Part shown: positions 42,589 through 50,098 of the stretch, piece by piece
Position numbering within the stretch: the stretch's first letter is position 1
How the letters are laid out: each line of letters starts with the position of its first letter
From: Streptosporangium lutulentum
GTDB lineage: Bacteria; Actinomycetota; Actinomycetes; Streptosporangiales; Streptosporangiaceae
Direction of reading: 5' to 3'
Length of the DNA stretch: 64,000 bases
Assembly (NCBI RefSeq): GCF_030811455.1
Contig: NZ_JAUSQU010000001.1
Span: forward strand, 6,944,001 to 7,008,000
Position numbers and translations under genes: made by a program
The notes under the pieces: generated by a model
The model's input: only the letters and a program-made list of their open reading frames with translations
Told to the model about the DNA's origin: nothing
Databases searched by the model: none

Positions 42589-43989
42589 ATGACCCTGACC
42601 GGATCGAGGAACACCCCCACCTCCGCGCGCCGTCTGCGCGCGGGCTTCACCGGCGCCGTGCACCTTCCCGGCGAAGCCGGATACGAAGAGCACCGGCGCC
42701 CGCTGTTCACCCCGATCGACCAGCGACCCGCTCTGGTGGCCGAGGCGACCAGCGCCGAGGACGTACGGGCGGCGGTCGTGGCGGCTCGGGACGCCGGCCT
42801 GGCACTGGCCGTGCAGGCGACCGGGCACGGCACCCACGCGCCCTGCGACGGCGGCCTGCTGTTGAGGACGTCCCTCATGGCCGGAGTGCTCCTCGATCCG
42901 CGCCGGCGCATCGCCCGCGTCGGCCCCGGCGCCCGATGGGGCCAGGTCATGACGGCCGCCGAGCCGTTCGGACTGGCCCCTCTGTCGGGCTCGCACGCCG
43001 ACGTCGGCGTGACCGGGTACACCCTCGGCGGCGGCCTGGGCTGGCTCTCCCGCGCGTACGGCTTCGCCGCCGACAGCGTGCTGCGCGCCCAGATCGTCAC
43101 GGCCGACGGGCGGCTCGTGACCGCTGCTCCCGACAGCCACCCCGATCTGTACTGGGCGCTGCGCGGCGGAGGCGGCAACTTCGGCGTGGTCACCTCGCTG
43201 GAGTTCCGGCTGCACCCGGTGGCCCGGGTCTTCACGGGCACCGCCTGTTTCCCGGTCGAACGCGCCGGCGAGATCGTGGCCTTCTACCGGGACTGGATCA
43301 CCGGGCTGCCCGACGAGCTCAGCACCGCCCTGTCACTGACCTCGATGCCCGACGACCCAGGGGTGCCCCCACTCGTGCGCGGCCGCCGCGTCCTGCAGCT
43401 CAAAGCGCTGTACGCGGGGAGCGCCGACCAGGGCCGGCGGCTGCTGCGGCCGCTGTGGCGAGCCGCGGGCCCGGCGCTCATCGAGGACTTCCGCACCATG
43501 CCGTACGCCGAGGCCTCCATGGGCGGCACCGCCCCCGGCCAGGTCGAACTCCTGAGGGAGCTGCCGGACTCGGCGATCGCGGCGATCATACGCGTCGCCG
43601 AGCCGTACGACGGGCCGGCCGTGGAGATCCGGCACTGGGGCGGCGCCATGGGCCGCCCCGGCCCCGACGCCGGCCCGGTCGGCCACCGCGCCACCCGCCT
43701 GTCGGTGATCGCCGACGCCGGCTCTCCGGTCCTGGCTGACGCCCTGCGCGCGCACACCAGCGGCGGGGCGTTCCTGAACTTCCTGCACGACTCGACCCGG
43801 ACCGCGGACGCCTACACCGCCGCCGACCACCGGCGGCTGAGCGCCGTCAAGCGCCTGTACGACCCTGACAACACCTTCGGTGTCACGCACAACATCCCGC
43901 CGGCACCGCTCATCGCCGCCCGTCCGACGTCATCGAAGTGGGCTCCGTCTCCGGGGTCGAGGAGCGCGGGGACAGCCATCGGCGGTTAG
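42589..43989 (+). CDS. FAD-binding oxidoreductase, BBE type
   Basis: A 466-residue PCMH-type flavoenzyme with a berberine-bridge-enzyme C-terminus. His 80 in ATGHGTHAP is the likely covalent FAD anchor; GVTGYTLGGGLGWLSRAYGFAADSV binds the isoalloxazine. The second anchoring Cys of bicovalent enzymes is absent (SGSHADVG). The C-terminal SAVKRLYDPDNTFGVTHNIPP is typical; the last 25 residues run past the usual end and may come from lost downstream sequence. Such enzymes oxidise sugars or alkaloid-like substrates. It lies downstream of the MarR operator. Confidence 0.9.
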   Translation: MTLTGSRNTPTSARRLRAGFTGAVHLPGEAGYEEHRRPLFTPIDQRPALVAEATSAEDVRAAVVAARDAGLALAVQATGHGTHAPCDGGLLLRTSLMAGVLLDPRRRIARVGPGARWGQVMTAAEPFGLAPLSGSHADVGVTGYTLGGGLGWLSRAYGFAADSVLRAQIVTADGRLVTAAPDSHPDLYWALRGGGGNFGVVTSLEFRLHPVARVFTGTACFPVERAGEIVAFYRDWITGLPDELSTALSLTSMPDDPGVPPLVRGRRVLQLKALYAGSADQGRRLLRPLWRAAGPALIEDFRTMPYAEASMGGTAPGQVELLRELPDSAIAAIIRVAEPYDGPAVEIRHWGGAMGRPGPDAGPVGHRATRLSVIADAGSPVLADALRAHTSGGAFLNFLHDSTRTADAYTAADHRRLSAVKRLYDPDNTFGVTHNIPPAPLIAARPTSSKWAPSPGSRSAGTAIGG

Positions 43990-43994
43990 ATGGA

Positions 43995-44275
43995 TCAACC
44001 GGGTCGAAGGCCTTGATAATCGTCGGACCGGACGCCCACGGCGGCACTCCCCTGCGCCACCGCTCCAGATCCACCCGCGACGGCGGCCCCGCGTACCGGG
44101 GTCGGCAGCCCGGCATCGAGCGATCCCTTGATCCGCAGCACGATGTCCACGTGTGACTCTTCGTCCTCACGGTAACCGTGGAGGGCACGGCCGGGTGCGA
44201 TCAGCCGCTGCTCCTCAAGGAGCGCGGCAGCCGACGGGATACGCCGGTACGCTCCGCGAGCTCTCCGATTCTCAC
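43995..44275 (-). pseudogene. Frameshifted MerR family regulator
   Basis: On the minus strand GTG 44275 opens MRIGELAERTGVSRRL, a typical MerR start. One base is then missing in the segment that should read LRYYEEQ; the next frame continues EEQRLIAPGRALHGYREDEE, then SHVDIVLRIKGSLDAGLPT, the second MerR block. After that the sequence has no family resemblance and stops at 43995. The product cannot be made as a full regulator. A matching operator lies upstream (44294-44309). Confidence 0.72.
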
Positions 44276-44293
44276 GCGCTCAGGCCTGCGCCC

Positions 44294-44309
44294 TTGACCT
44301 TCACGTCAA
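44294..44309. promoter_or_regulatory. MerR-type operator left beside the dead regulator
   Basis: TTGAC (44294-44298) and GTCAA (44305-44309) flank CTTCAC, giving the TTGACCTTCACGTCAA pattern typical of MerR-family promoters, with the -35 box inside the dyad. It points rightward on the plus strand, but no plus-strand gene follows; the next gene is convergent. The former target seems to be lost. Confidence 0.5.
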
Positions 44310-44378
44310 CAGGGGGCGTGTCCGGATTTCCGGCAGACGCACTGTTCCCAGGCGTCCGTTACCGCTGGGCGAGGGTTT

Positions 44379-45392
44379 TCAGCGGGGCGGGGTCACTCCG
44401 TTGAACCAGTTCTGCGCGGCGACAGCGGTGTCGTGCTCGCGGTCGCCGGTCACGGTGATGCGTTCGAGAGCGGCGAGGTGTTCCTCGGTCAGGGCAAGGT
44501 CGGCGGCGAGGCTGTTCTCCTCGAAGAACACCGGCCGTCGGGTGCCGGGGATCGGGACGACGTCGGGCGCCTTGGCGAGCAGCCAGGCAAGCGCGACCTG
44601 GCCGGGGGTGGCGTCGAGGTCGGCGGCGATGCCGCGGACGACGTCGATGGTCGACAGGTTACGGTCGAAGTTCTCCTCGGAGTACCAGGGCATGCCGCTG
44701 CGGTGGTCCTCGTCCTTGAGGTCGCCCCGGGAGGTGATGGTGCCGGTGAGGGCGCCGCGGCCCAGCGGACTGTACGGCACGACCCCGATGCCGAGTTCCC
44801 GGGTGAGCGGGAGGATCTCGGCCTCGATGCTTCGCTCCCACAGTGACCACTCGGTCTGGAGCGCGGTGATCGGGTGTACGGCCGCGGCCCGGCGGATGGT
44901 GTCGGGTGCGGCCTCGGAAAGGCCGATGTGGCGCACCTTTCCCTCGGCGACGAACTCGGCCATGGCGCCGACGGTGTCCTCGATCGGGACCGTCGGGTCG
45001 ACACGGTGCTGGTAGTAAAGGTCGATGTGGTCGGTGCCCAGACGCCGTAGGGACCGTTCCAGACGCTCGCGCGCGTAGGCGGGGCTGCCGTCGATGCGCG
45101 CTTCGCCTCCGCCGAACGGGGCCGAGACGATGCCGAACTTCGTCGCGACGACGAACTCGTCGCGGCGCCCGGCGATCGCACGGCTGATGATCTCCTCGCT
45201 GGCCCCGTAGCCGTCGGCGGTGTCGATCATTGTGACGCCGAGCTTGGCGGCACGGTCGATGATCTCCCGGGCCACCGTGTCCGGGTCGTAATCGCCGTTC
45301 TGGCCGTAGGGGTTGGCGAAGCTCATCGCGCCGTAGCCGATCGCGCCGATCTCGAGCCGATCGGGCCCAAGGAATCGGGTGGGAATGCTCAT
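44379..45392 (-). CDS. Aldo/keto reductase
   Basis: A 337-residue NADPH-dependent aldo/keto reductase of the long AKR (YajO/auxin-induced-like) group. The catalytic tetrad is Asp 57 and Tyr 62 (MIDTADGYG), Lys 85 (VATKFG) and His 129 (YYQHRVDP); [17 protein letters not shown] and VPIPGTRRP bind the cofactor. ATG 45392 follows AAGGACC. The gene is divergent from a TetR regulator with three GTCCTCA boxes between them, so it is probably the regulated enzyme, acting on a reactive aldehyde or quinone. Confidence 0.93.
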   Translation of the reverse strand: MSIPTRFLGPDRLEIGAIGYGAMSFANPYGQNGDYDPDTVAREIIDRAAKLGVTMIDTADGYGASEEIISRAIAGRRDEFVVATKFGIVSAPFGGGEARIDGSPAYARERLERSLRRLGTDHIDLYYQHRVDPTVPIEDTVGAMAEFVAEGKVRHIGLSEAAPDTIRRAAAVHPITALQTEWSLWERSIEAEILPLTRELGIGVVPYSPLGRGALTGTITSRGDLKDEDHRSGMPWYSEENFDRNLSTIDVVRGIAADLDATPGQVALAWLLAKAPDVVPIPGTRRPVFFEENSLAADLALTEEHLAALERITVTGDREHDTAVAAQNWFNGVTPPR

Positions 45393-45420
45393 GGCCAGGT
45401 CCTTTCGGGCGCGCAAACAT

Positions 45421-45493
45421 GTCCTCATTCGGGGACTTGCATGCACGCAGGTATGTCCTCACTTGGGGACAAGTGTAGTCCTCAAGTGAGGAC
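45421..45493. promoter_or_regulatory. Three TetR-type operators GTCCTCA-N2-T(G/C)(A/G)GGAC
   Basis: Boxes lie at 45421-45436 (GTCCTCATTCGGGGAC), 45455-45470 (GTCCTCACTTGGGGAC) and 45478-45493 (GTCCTCAAGTGAGGAC). The third has perfect 7-bp arms around two central bases; the first two have a weaker right arm. Centres are 34 and 23 bases apart, and the third box is 21 bases from the TetR start. Such spacing suits two or more dimers that close both divergent promoters. Confidence 0.78.
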
Positions 45494-45513
45494 AAGAGTC
45501 CAGGGGGCCTAGG

Positions 45514-46134
45514 ATGAGGGGCATGGCCACCGATGCGTCCGCTTCCGCGCCCCGGCGCACGCGCGACGCCGAGGCCACCCAACGCGCCATCCTCGGCGCG
45601 GCGATCGACGCGTTCGCCCGCAGCGGCTACGACGGCGCGAGCACGCGCGACATCGCGCGCGACGCCGGCGTCGACCCTCGGTTGATCACCCGCTACTTCG
45701 GATCGAAGGAAGCGCTGTTCACACGAGCGGTGGAGGAGACCTACCGCCACCCCCTCATGATGATCCCCGGGCGCAACCGCGAAGTGGCCAAGGCGCTGCT
45801 CGGCGGCGCGCCGCTGGAGCAGGCCAAGGGACTCCTGCTCACCATCCGCTCGGCCGGGAACGAGCGGGCCGTTGAGATCATGCGCGACCATCTCGAACAG
45901 CACTATCAGCGCGACCTCGCCGACGCGCTTTCCGGCCCCGATCCGGAGATGCGCGCCGCGTTGTTGATCGCCGTCTGCACCGGGATGCAGATGCAACGCA
46001 ACGTGCTGGGTAATCGAGCGCTGCTGAGTTCGGACTCGGACATGAGCGTTGATCTGCTCGCCGCCGCACTCGACCTCATCGGTGCGAGCGACGCGCCCGC
46101 CCCCGCTTCCGGGGACACCCTTCCGAGCACGTGA
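45514..46134 (+). CDS. TetR family regulator
   Basis: A 206-residue repressor: the DNA-binding domain is in RAILGAAIDAFARSGYDGAS and TRDIARDAGVDPRLITRYFGSKEALF, followed by a TetR_C-type helical ligand domain (GGAPLEQAKGLLLTIRSA, DHLEQHYQRDLADAL). ATG 45514 has AGGGGG upstream; ATG 45523 (MATDAS) is an alternative. It probably represses itself and the divergent aldo/keto reductase via the GTCCTCA boxes. Confidence 0.93.
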   Translation: MRGMATDASASAPRRTRDAEATQRAILGAAIDAFARSGYDGASTRDIARDAGVDPRLITRYFGSKEALFTRAVEETYRHPLMMIPGRNREVAKALLGGAPLEQAKGLLLTIRSAGNERAVEIMRDHLEQHYQRDLADALSGPDPEMRAALLIAVCTGMQMQRNVLGNRALLSSDSDMSVDLLAAALDLIGASDAPAPASGDTLPST

Positions 46135-46197
46135 CACAGGAGCGCTCGGAAGGTGTCGTCACATGACGCATCGGGCCTCCTGCCATCCCAGGCACCA

Positions 46198-46241
46198 TTT
46201 GTCTCTTTTGTCGCATTTATTTAGTTTTTTGTGGTTTTTGG
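46198..46241. other. T-rich tract in a GC-rich genome
   Basis: Forty-four bases on the plus strand are about two-thirds T (for example TTATTTAGTTTTTTGTGGTT), very unlike the surroundings. It follows the tetR stop and precedes the LLM oxidoreductase gene by about 40 bases. It may contain the promoter of that gene, a bound-protein site or a trace of inserted DNA. Confidence 0.55.
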
Positions 46242-46281
46242 TCGGGTAGCCCCTGAAAAGACCTTCTCGGGAGGGCACACG

Positions 46282-47412
46282 ATGAGCGAGCACGAGGAAC
46301 CGGCCGGCGGAATATCAAGGCGGGAGTTCTCCATCCTGGGCGCAGCGGCACTGGGCGGTCTGTCACACCTGGGAGCTCCCCGCCAGACCTCACCGAGCCC
46401 GAACCCCACGCCAACCCCGGACACCGGGCAGCGCGCCCGGGTGGGGTTCGTCCTCGGGCACGAGCAGTTCCGCACGCCGGCGCTCGTGTCGTTCGCCGAG
46501 CGGGCCGATCGGGCGGGATTCACTCACGTCTGGGCCAGTGACCACTCCCATCCCTGGCAGGACAACGAGGGCCACGCCATGTTCCCCTGGATCACGCTGG
46601 CCCTGGTGGGCGACCACACATCGCGCGTGACGTACGGCACCGGCGTGACCTGCCCCCTCTACCGCCACCACCCCTCCCAGGTAGCGCAGGCGTTCGCCTC
46701 CCTCGGCATACTCACGCCCGGCCGGGTGTTCCTCGGCGTCGGCACCGGCGAGGCCCTCAACGAGCAGGCCACCACCGGCAGCTACGGCCGCTACCCCGAA
46801 CGCCACGACCGGCTCATCGATGCCATCACGCTGATCCGCAAGCTGTGGACCGGGGAACGCACCACCTACAAGGGCGATTACTACCGCACCGACCAGTTCA
46901 AGCTGTACGACGTACCCGACAAGCCGGTGCCCATCTACGTCGCCGCCAGCGGGCCGAAGAGCGCTTACCTGGCGGGCCGGTACGGCGACGGCTGGGTGGC
47001 CCAGACCAAGGACATCGCCAACCCGCAGCTCCACGCGGAGTTCTCCCGGGGCGCCCGTGCCGCCGGCCGGGATCCTGACGCCATGCCGAAGCTGGTGGAG
47101 ACCTGGGTGGTCGCCGGCGATCAGGCCCAGGCCGAGTATGCGGCGAACCAGTGGCGGTTCACCCCCGGCGGCTTCGGCGATCTGCTGTACCAGCCCAACC
47201 CGGTCACCATCCAGCAGATCGCCGAGAAGCGCTGGCCCCTGTCCGAGGTGTACAAGTCGTGGCCGCGCGGCACCGATCCCGAGGTGCACATCAAGGCGCT
47301 GCAGAAGATCGTCGACGTGGGCGGCATCCCCATGGTCCACTCCGGCCAGGCCGACCAGGCGCGCGTCATCGACTTCTACGGCCGCGAGGTTCTTCCCCAC
47401 GTGCACCGCTGA
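46282..47412 (+). CDS. TAT-exported F420-dependent LLM-class oxidoreductase
   Basis: A 376-residue luciferase-like monooxygenase-fold protein with an N-terminal twin-arginine signal (ISRREFSILGAAALGGLSHLG). The body (VGFVLGHEQFRTPALVSFAERADRAGFTHVWASDH, YGTGVTCPLYRHHPSQVAQAFASLG, VFLGVGTGEALNE) matches the F420-dependent glucose-6-phosphate dehydrogenase-like group, close to the exported mycobacterial Fgd2/hydroxymycolic acid dehydrogenase. F420 would have to be carried across folded with the enzyme. GGGAGG precedes ATG 46282. Substrate outside mycobacteria is unknown. Confidence 0.9.
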   Translation: MSEHEEPAGGISRREFSILGAAALGGLSHLGAPRQTSPSPNPTPTPDTGQRARVGFVLGHEQFRTPALVSFAERADRAGFTHVWASDHSHPWQDNEGHAMFPWITLALVGDHTSRVTYGTGVTCPLYRHHPSQVAQAFASLGILTPGRVFLGVGTGEALNEQATTGSYGRYPERHDRLIDAITLIRKLWTGERTTYKGDYYRTDQFKLYDVPDKPVPIYVAASGPKSAYLAGRYGDGWVAQTKDIANPQLHAEFSRGARAAGRDPDAMPKLVETWVVAGDQAQAEYAANQWRFTPGGFGDLLYQPNPVTIQQIAEKRWPLSEVYKSWPRGTDPEVHIKALQKIVDVGGIPMVHSGQADQARVIDFYGREVLPHVHR

Positions 47413-47510
47413 ATCGGTCGCGACCTGCTCCACAGACCAGGTGATCTCGCCGGACGCGGCGATGCGATGGACGGGCCCGGATTCCTCACGCTTGATATGC
47501 GGAGGCGACT

Positions 47511-47791
47511 CGAGCGACCCCGACGTCCTCATCGTGCCGGCACGCGAGGGGGTGCTGAATGTGCTGCGCGCGGCGACGGTGGTCGACGTGCGCGACCAAA
47601 TGGACCTGCGCATCCGCGCCATGACCACCCCTGAAGCCGCCGGTCGGCGCTTTCTGGGCACGGGGGAGTTCATGTGGATGCGGGACATCGCATGTGCGCT
47701 GCGGAACGGCCTCGGCGACCAGGGCACGCGCGTGCCGACACGTCAGCCGCCCGTGGCCGGCGAGCGGCCGTCGGCCAAGGCAGGGTGTTGA
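47511..47791 (+). pseudogene. NAD-dependent epimerase/reductase gene, internally deleted
   Basis: One open frame reads DPDVLIVPAREGVLNVLRAA and then jumps to VVDVRDQMDLRIRAMTTPEA and AGRRFLGTGEFMWMRDIACA, ending KVPTR-like (TRVPTRQPP). In extended short-chain reductases of the dihydroflavonol-reductase type these blocks are about 70 residues apart; the catalytic Tyr-x3-Lys region between them is gone. No start codon with a ribosome-binding site is seen. It lies between the F420 enzyme and an aldo/keto reductase. Confidence 0.65.
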
Positions 47792-47797
47792 GGCAGA

Positions 47798-48583
47798 ATG
47801 CTTCGCATGACTAAGACAGTGAACCTGCCTGACGGCACTGCGCTGCCGTTGATCGGCTTTGGGACCTGGCAGCTGCAGCCCGAGGCGGCGTACGAGTCGG
47901 TGCGTGCCGCGCTTGAGATCGGTTACCGGCATGTCGACACCGCGACCTTGTACCAGAACGAGTCCGATGTCGGCAGAGCCGTGAAGGACAGCGGCCTGGA
48001 CCGGGAGCAGGTCTTCCTCACGACCAAGCTCCGCCCGCAGGACGCACGGCGTGCCCGCAGCACCTTGGAGTCGAGTCTCCGGCTGCTCGGCACCGACTAC
48101 CTGGATCTCTGGCTGATCCACTGGCCGACGGACCAGGACGAGCTCGTCTCGACGTGGCAGGAGTTGCTGTCCGCCAAGGACGCCGGGCTGGTCCGCAACG
48201 TCGGGGTCAGCAACTACAGCCCGGAACTGATCGACCTGCTGACCGAGGCCACCGGGCGGCAGCCGGCGGTCAACCAGATTCCGTGGAGCCCGGCGCAGCA
48301 CGACCCGGCCCTGCTGGAGGAGCATCGCCGCCGAGGCGTGGTCGTCGAGGGCTACAGCGGCCTCAAGAACACCGACCTGAACGACCCGGTCCTCACCGGG
48401 ATCGCCCAGAGGCACGGAGTCACTCCCGCCCAGGTCGTCCTGCGCTGGCACCTGGAACACGACATCGTGATCCTGCCCAGGTCCTCCCGCCGGGAACGCG
48501 TCGCCACCAACTTCGACCTGCAAGGCTTCGACCTCACCCCCGAAGACGTCACCGCGATCGACGCCCTCACCCAAGCCGGCTGA
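47798..48583 (+). CDS. Aldo/keto reductase (AKR5-like)
   Basis: A 261-residue reductase of the 2,5-diketo-D-gluconate reductase type. The tetrad is Asp 47 and Tyr 52 (RHVDTATLYQNE), Lys 77 (LTTKLRP) and His 108 (WLIHWP). GVSNYSPELIDLL and ILPRSSRRERVATNFDL are cofactor-site motifs; the C-terminus ends soon after, which is normal for small members. ATG 47798 follows GAGG at five bases; ATG 47807 is an alternative. It is just after the remnant reductase gene. Confidence 0.92.
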   Translation: MLRMTKTVNLPDGTALPLIGFGTWQLQPEAAYESVRAALEIGYRHVDTATLYQNESDVGRAVKDSGLDREQVFLTTKLRPQDARRARSTLESSLRLLGTDYLDLWLIHWPTDQDELVSTWQELLSAKDAGLVRNVGVSNYSPELIDLLTEATGRQPAVNQIPWSPAQHDPALLEEHRRRGVVVEGYSGLKNTDLNDPVLTGIAQRHGVTPAQVVLRWHLEHDIVILPRSSRRERVATNFDLQGFDLTPEDVTAIDALTQAG

Positions 48584-48798
48584 CCGAAGACGGCGGGCGA
48601 ACCCCGCGTGAAGACAATTCGCTGCGGGGCGCCCGCGGACGGGGCGGACGCCGGGGCCGGATTGCGGTCGTTTGTGATAGATCAGGCGCCGGCGTGAACG
48701 TGGGCGGGTCGCAGGGAAGACCAGAGCCGACCCGCCTACCGACCGCCCAACGTGCGGCATGACCGGACGTTCCACCGCGAGCCGCCTACGCTGAGGCT

Positions 48799-49226
48799 GT
48801 GTCCGACGATGACGGAAGCCGGCCGGCTCGCGTCGAGGACGTGCGCGAGCCGGCTCTGGCCATGCCGCACGTCACCGTCGAGTACGGGACCGGCGACAAT
48901 CCGGTCTACCAAGTGGGCGGGAAGTCGTTCGTCTTCTTCCGCACCCCACGGCCGGACGCGGCCGGCCCTGACACCGGGGAACGCTACGTGGATGTGATCG
49001 TCTTCTGGGTTGAGTCCGAGGCGGACAAGCAGGCACTGGTTCAGGACGAGCGTCGCGGTTCTTCACCACCGCGCACTTCGACGGTCACCCGTCGGTGCTG
49101 CTGCGGGCCAGTCGGATCGGTGAGCTCACCCGGAACGAGCCGGCCGAGGTGGTCCAGGACGCGTGGCTGTCCCGCGCATCGGCGCGCAGAGCGGCAGCCT
49201 GGCTCCGCGCACGTCACCCGGCATGA
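48799..49226 (+). pseudogene. MmcQ/YjbR family gene with a frameshift
   Basis: GTG 48799 opens a frame with VREPALAMPHVTVEYGTGDN, GGKSFVFFRTP and YVDVIVFWVESEADKQALVQ, typical of the MmcQ/YjbR double-wing family. Near 49050 the family match leaves this frame and continues in the next (RFFTTAHFDGHPSVLLRASR, RIGELTRNEPAEVVQDAWLS), ending at TGA 49226. One base deleted or two inserted would explain it. Without the shift the product is a normal ~140 residues. A sequencing error is possible. Confidence 0.75.
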
Positions 49227-49337
49227 TCACACCTCGCCTCCTTGTCCTGCCTACGGGCGGCGTGAGGATCGCGGCAGAAGAGGGCATGTTCGGTGGGACG
49301 CGCATGCGTGCTCCGGAGCGTGGATGAAGCGGTGAGT

Positions 49338-49706
49338 TCAGCGGGATTGGTAGCAGACCGCCTCGACGTTGTTGCCGTCGGGATCGCGGACGAAGGCGCC
49401 GTAGTAGTCCGGGTGGTACTCCGGCCAGACTCGCGGCTCATGCAGGGCCTCCGCGCCGGCGCCGATGGCCGCGGCGAAGAAGGCGTCGACCAGCTGGCGG
49501 TCGGTTGCCGTGAAGGCGATGTGCGACTCGCGGAAACCGTCGCCGGTCGACTGCCGGCCGATCCAGAACGTGGGGCGGTCAATGCCGTATCCGATGACCG
49601 GACCGAATTCCATGATCCGTCGGCCGCCGAGCGGCGCCAGAACAGCGTCGTAGAAGGCCGCGCTCTTGACGAGATCTCCGCACTGAATCGATAAGTGATC
49701 AAGCAT
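49338..49706 (-). CDS. VOC family (glyoxalase-like) protein
   Basis: A 122-residue vicinal-oxygen-chelate protein: MLDHLSIQCGDLVKSAAFYDAVLAPLG opens the fold and the final YGAFVRDPDGNNVEAVCYQ strand carries the metal-ligand Glu. Members include glyoxalases, dioxygenases and resistance proteins. The frame extends far upstream through the GCTGAGGAC tandem repeat, but ATG 49706 is the conserved start. The repeat lies 50 bases upstream, in its promoter region. Confidence 0.88.
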   Translation of the reverse strand: MLDHLSIQCGDLVKSAAFYDAVLAPLGGRRIMEFGPVIGYGIDRPTFWIGRQSTGDGFRESHIAFTATDRQLVDAFFAAAIGAGAEALHEPRVWPEYHPDYYGAFVRDPDGNNVEAVCYQSR

Positions 49707-49755
49707 GGCGGCAGTCTGCCAGACGGCACCGACAGCGGCATGATGAAGTGTCCGC

Positions 49756-49845
49756 GTCCTCAGCGTCCTCAGCGTCCTCAGCGTCCTCAGCGTCCTCAGC
49801 GTCCTCAGCGTCCTCAGCGTCCTCAGCGTCCTCAGCGTCCTCAGC
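49756..49845. repeat. Ten tandem copies of GTCCTCAGC
   Basis: Ten exact 9-bp units run from 49756 to 49845. Perfect copies suggest recent expansion or gene conversion and predict length variation by slippage. The repeat lies upstream of the VOC gene (minus strand), 50 bases from its start. GTCCTCA also makes up half of each operator at 45421-45493, though here without the dyad. Confidence 0.97.
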
Positions 49846-49990
49846 GGCATCGTCGCGCGTTCGCGCGCCCCGCGGCAGATGAGCGCATTGGCGGCCCGCC
49901 GAGTCGATCGGCGGGAAAATGGTTGGACGGGACGACATTTGGGCTGATAGCGTCCCGCAGACCGTGACATCGCGCTAGGAGGTGAGACCC

Positions 49991-50050
49991 ATGAACGCTG
50001 TATCGATATGGGTGCTCCCTATCTTCTTCACGGTTGGGCGATTGACGTAG
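49991..50050 (+). CDS. Putative 19-residue leader or small membrane peptide
   Basis: ATG 49991 has a very strong ribosome-binding site (AGGAGGTGAG, 49977-49986) and opens a 19-codon frame, MNAVSIWVLPIFFTVGRLT, ending at TAG 50050. The peptide is hydrophobic in the middle. The GNAT gene follows 49 bases later. It could be a regulatory leader peptide, a small membrane protein or the start of a decayed gene. The ribosome-binding site is better than that of any nearby gene. Confidence 0.45.
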   Translation: MNAVSIWVLPIFFTVGRLT

Positions 50051-50098
50051 GTGTCGCCGGGAGCGCCTCGACAAGGCAATCCCGAAAGGCAACAACCT

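Noticed and set aside
42335-42592. An 85-codon frame as an intact small RibD-like gene
   Set aside because: Only the first 34 codons of the family are present; the true C-terminus follows in another frame after a deletion.
49756-49845. Tandem repeat as a CRISPR array
   Set aside because: The units are 9 bp, contiguous and without spacers; no cas genes are present.
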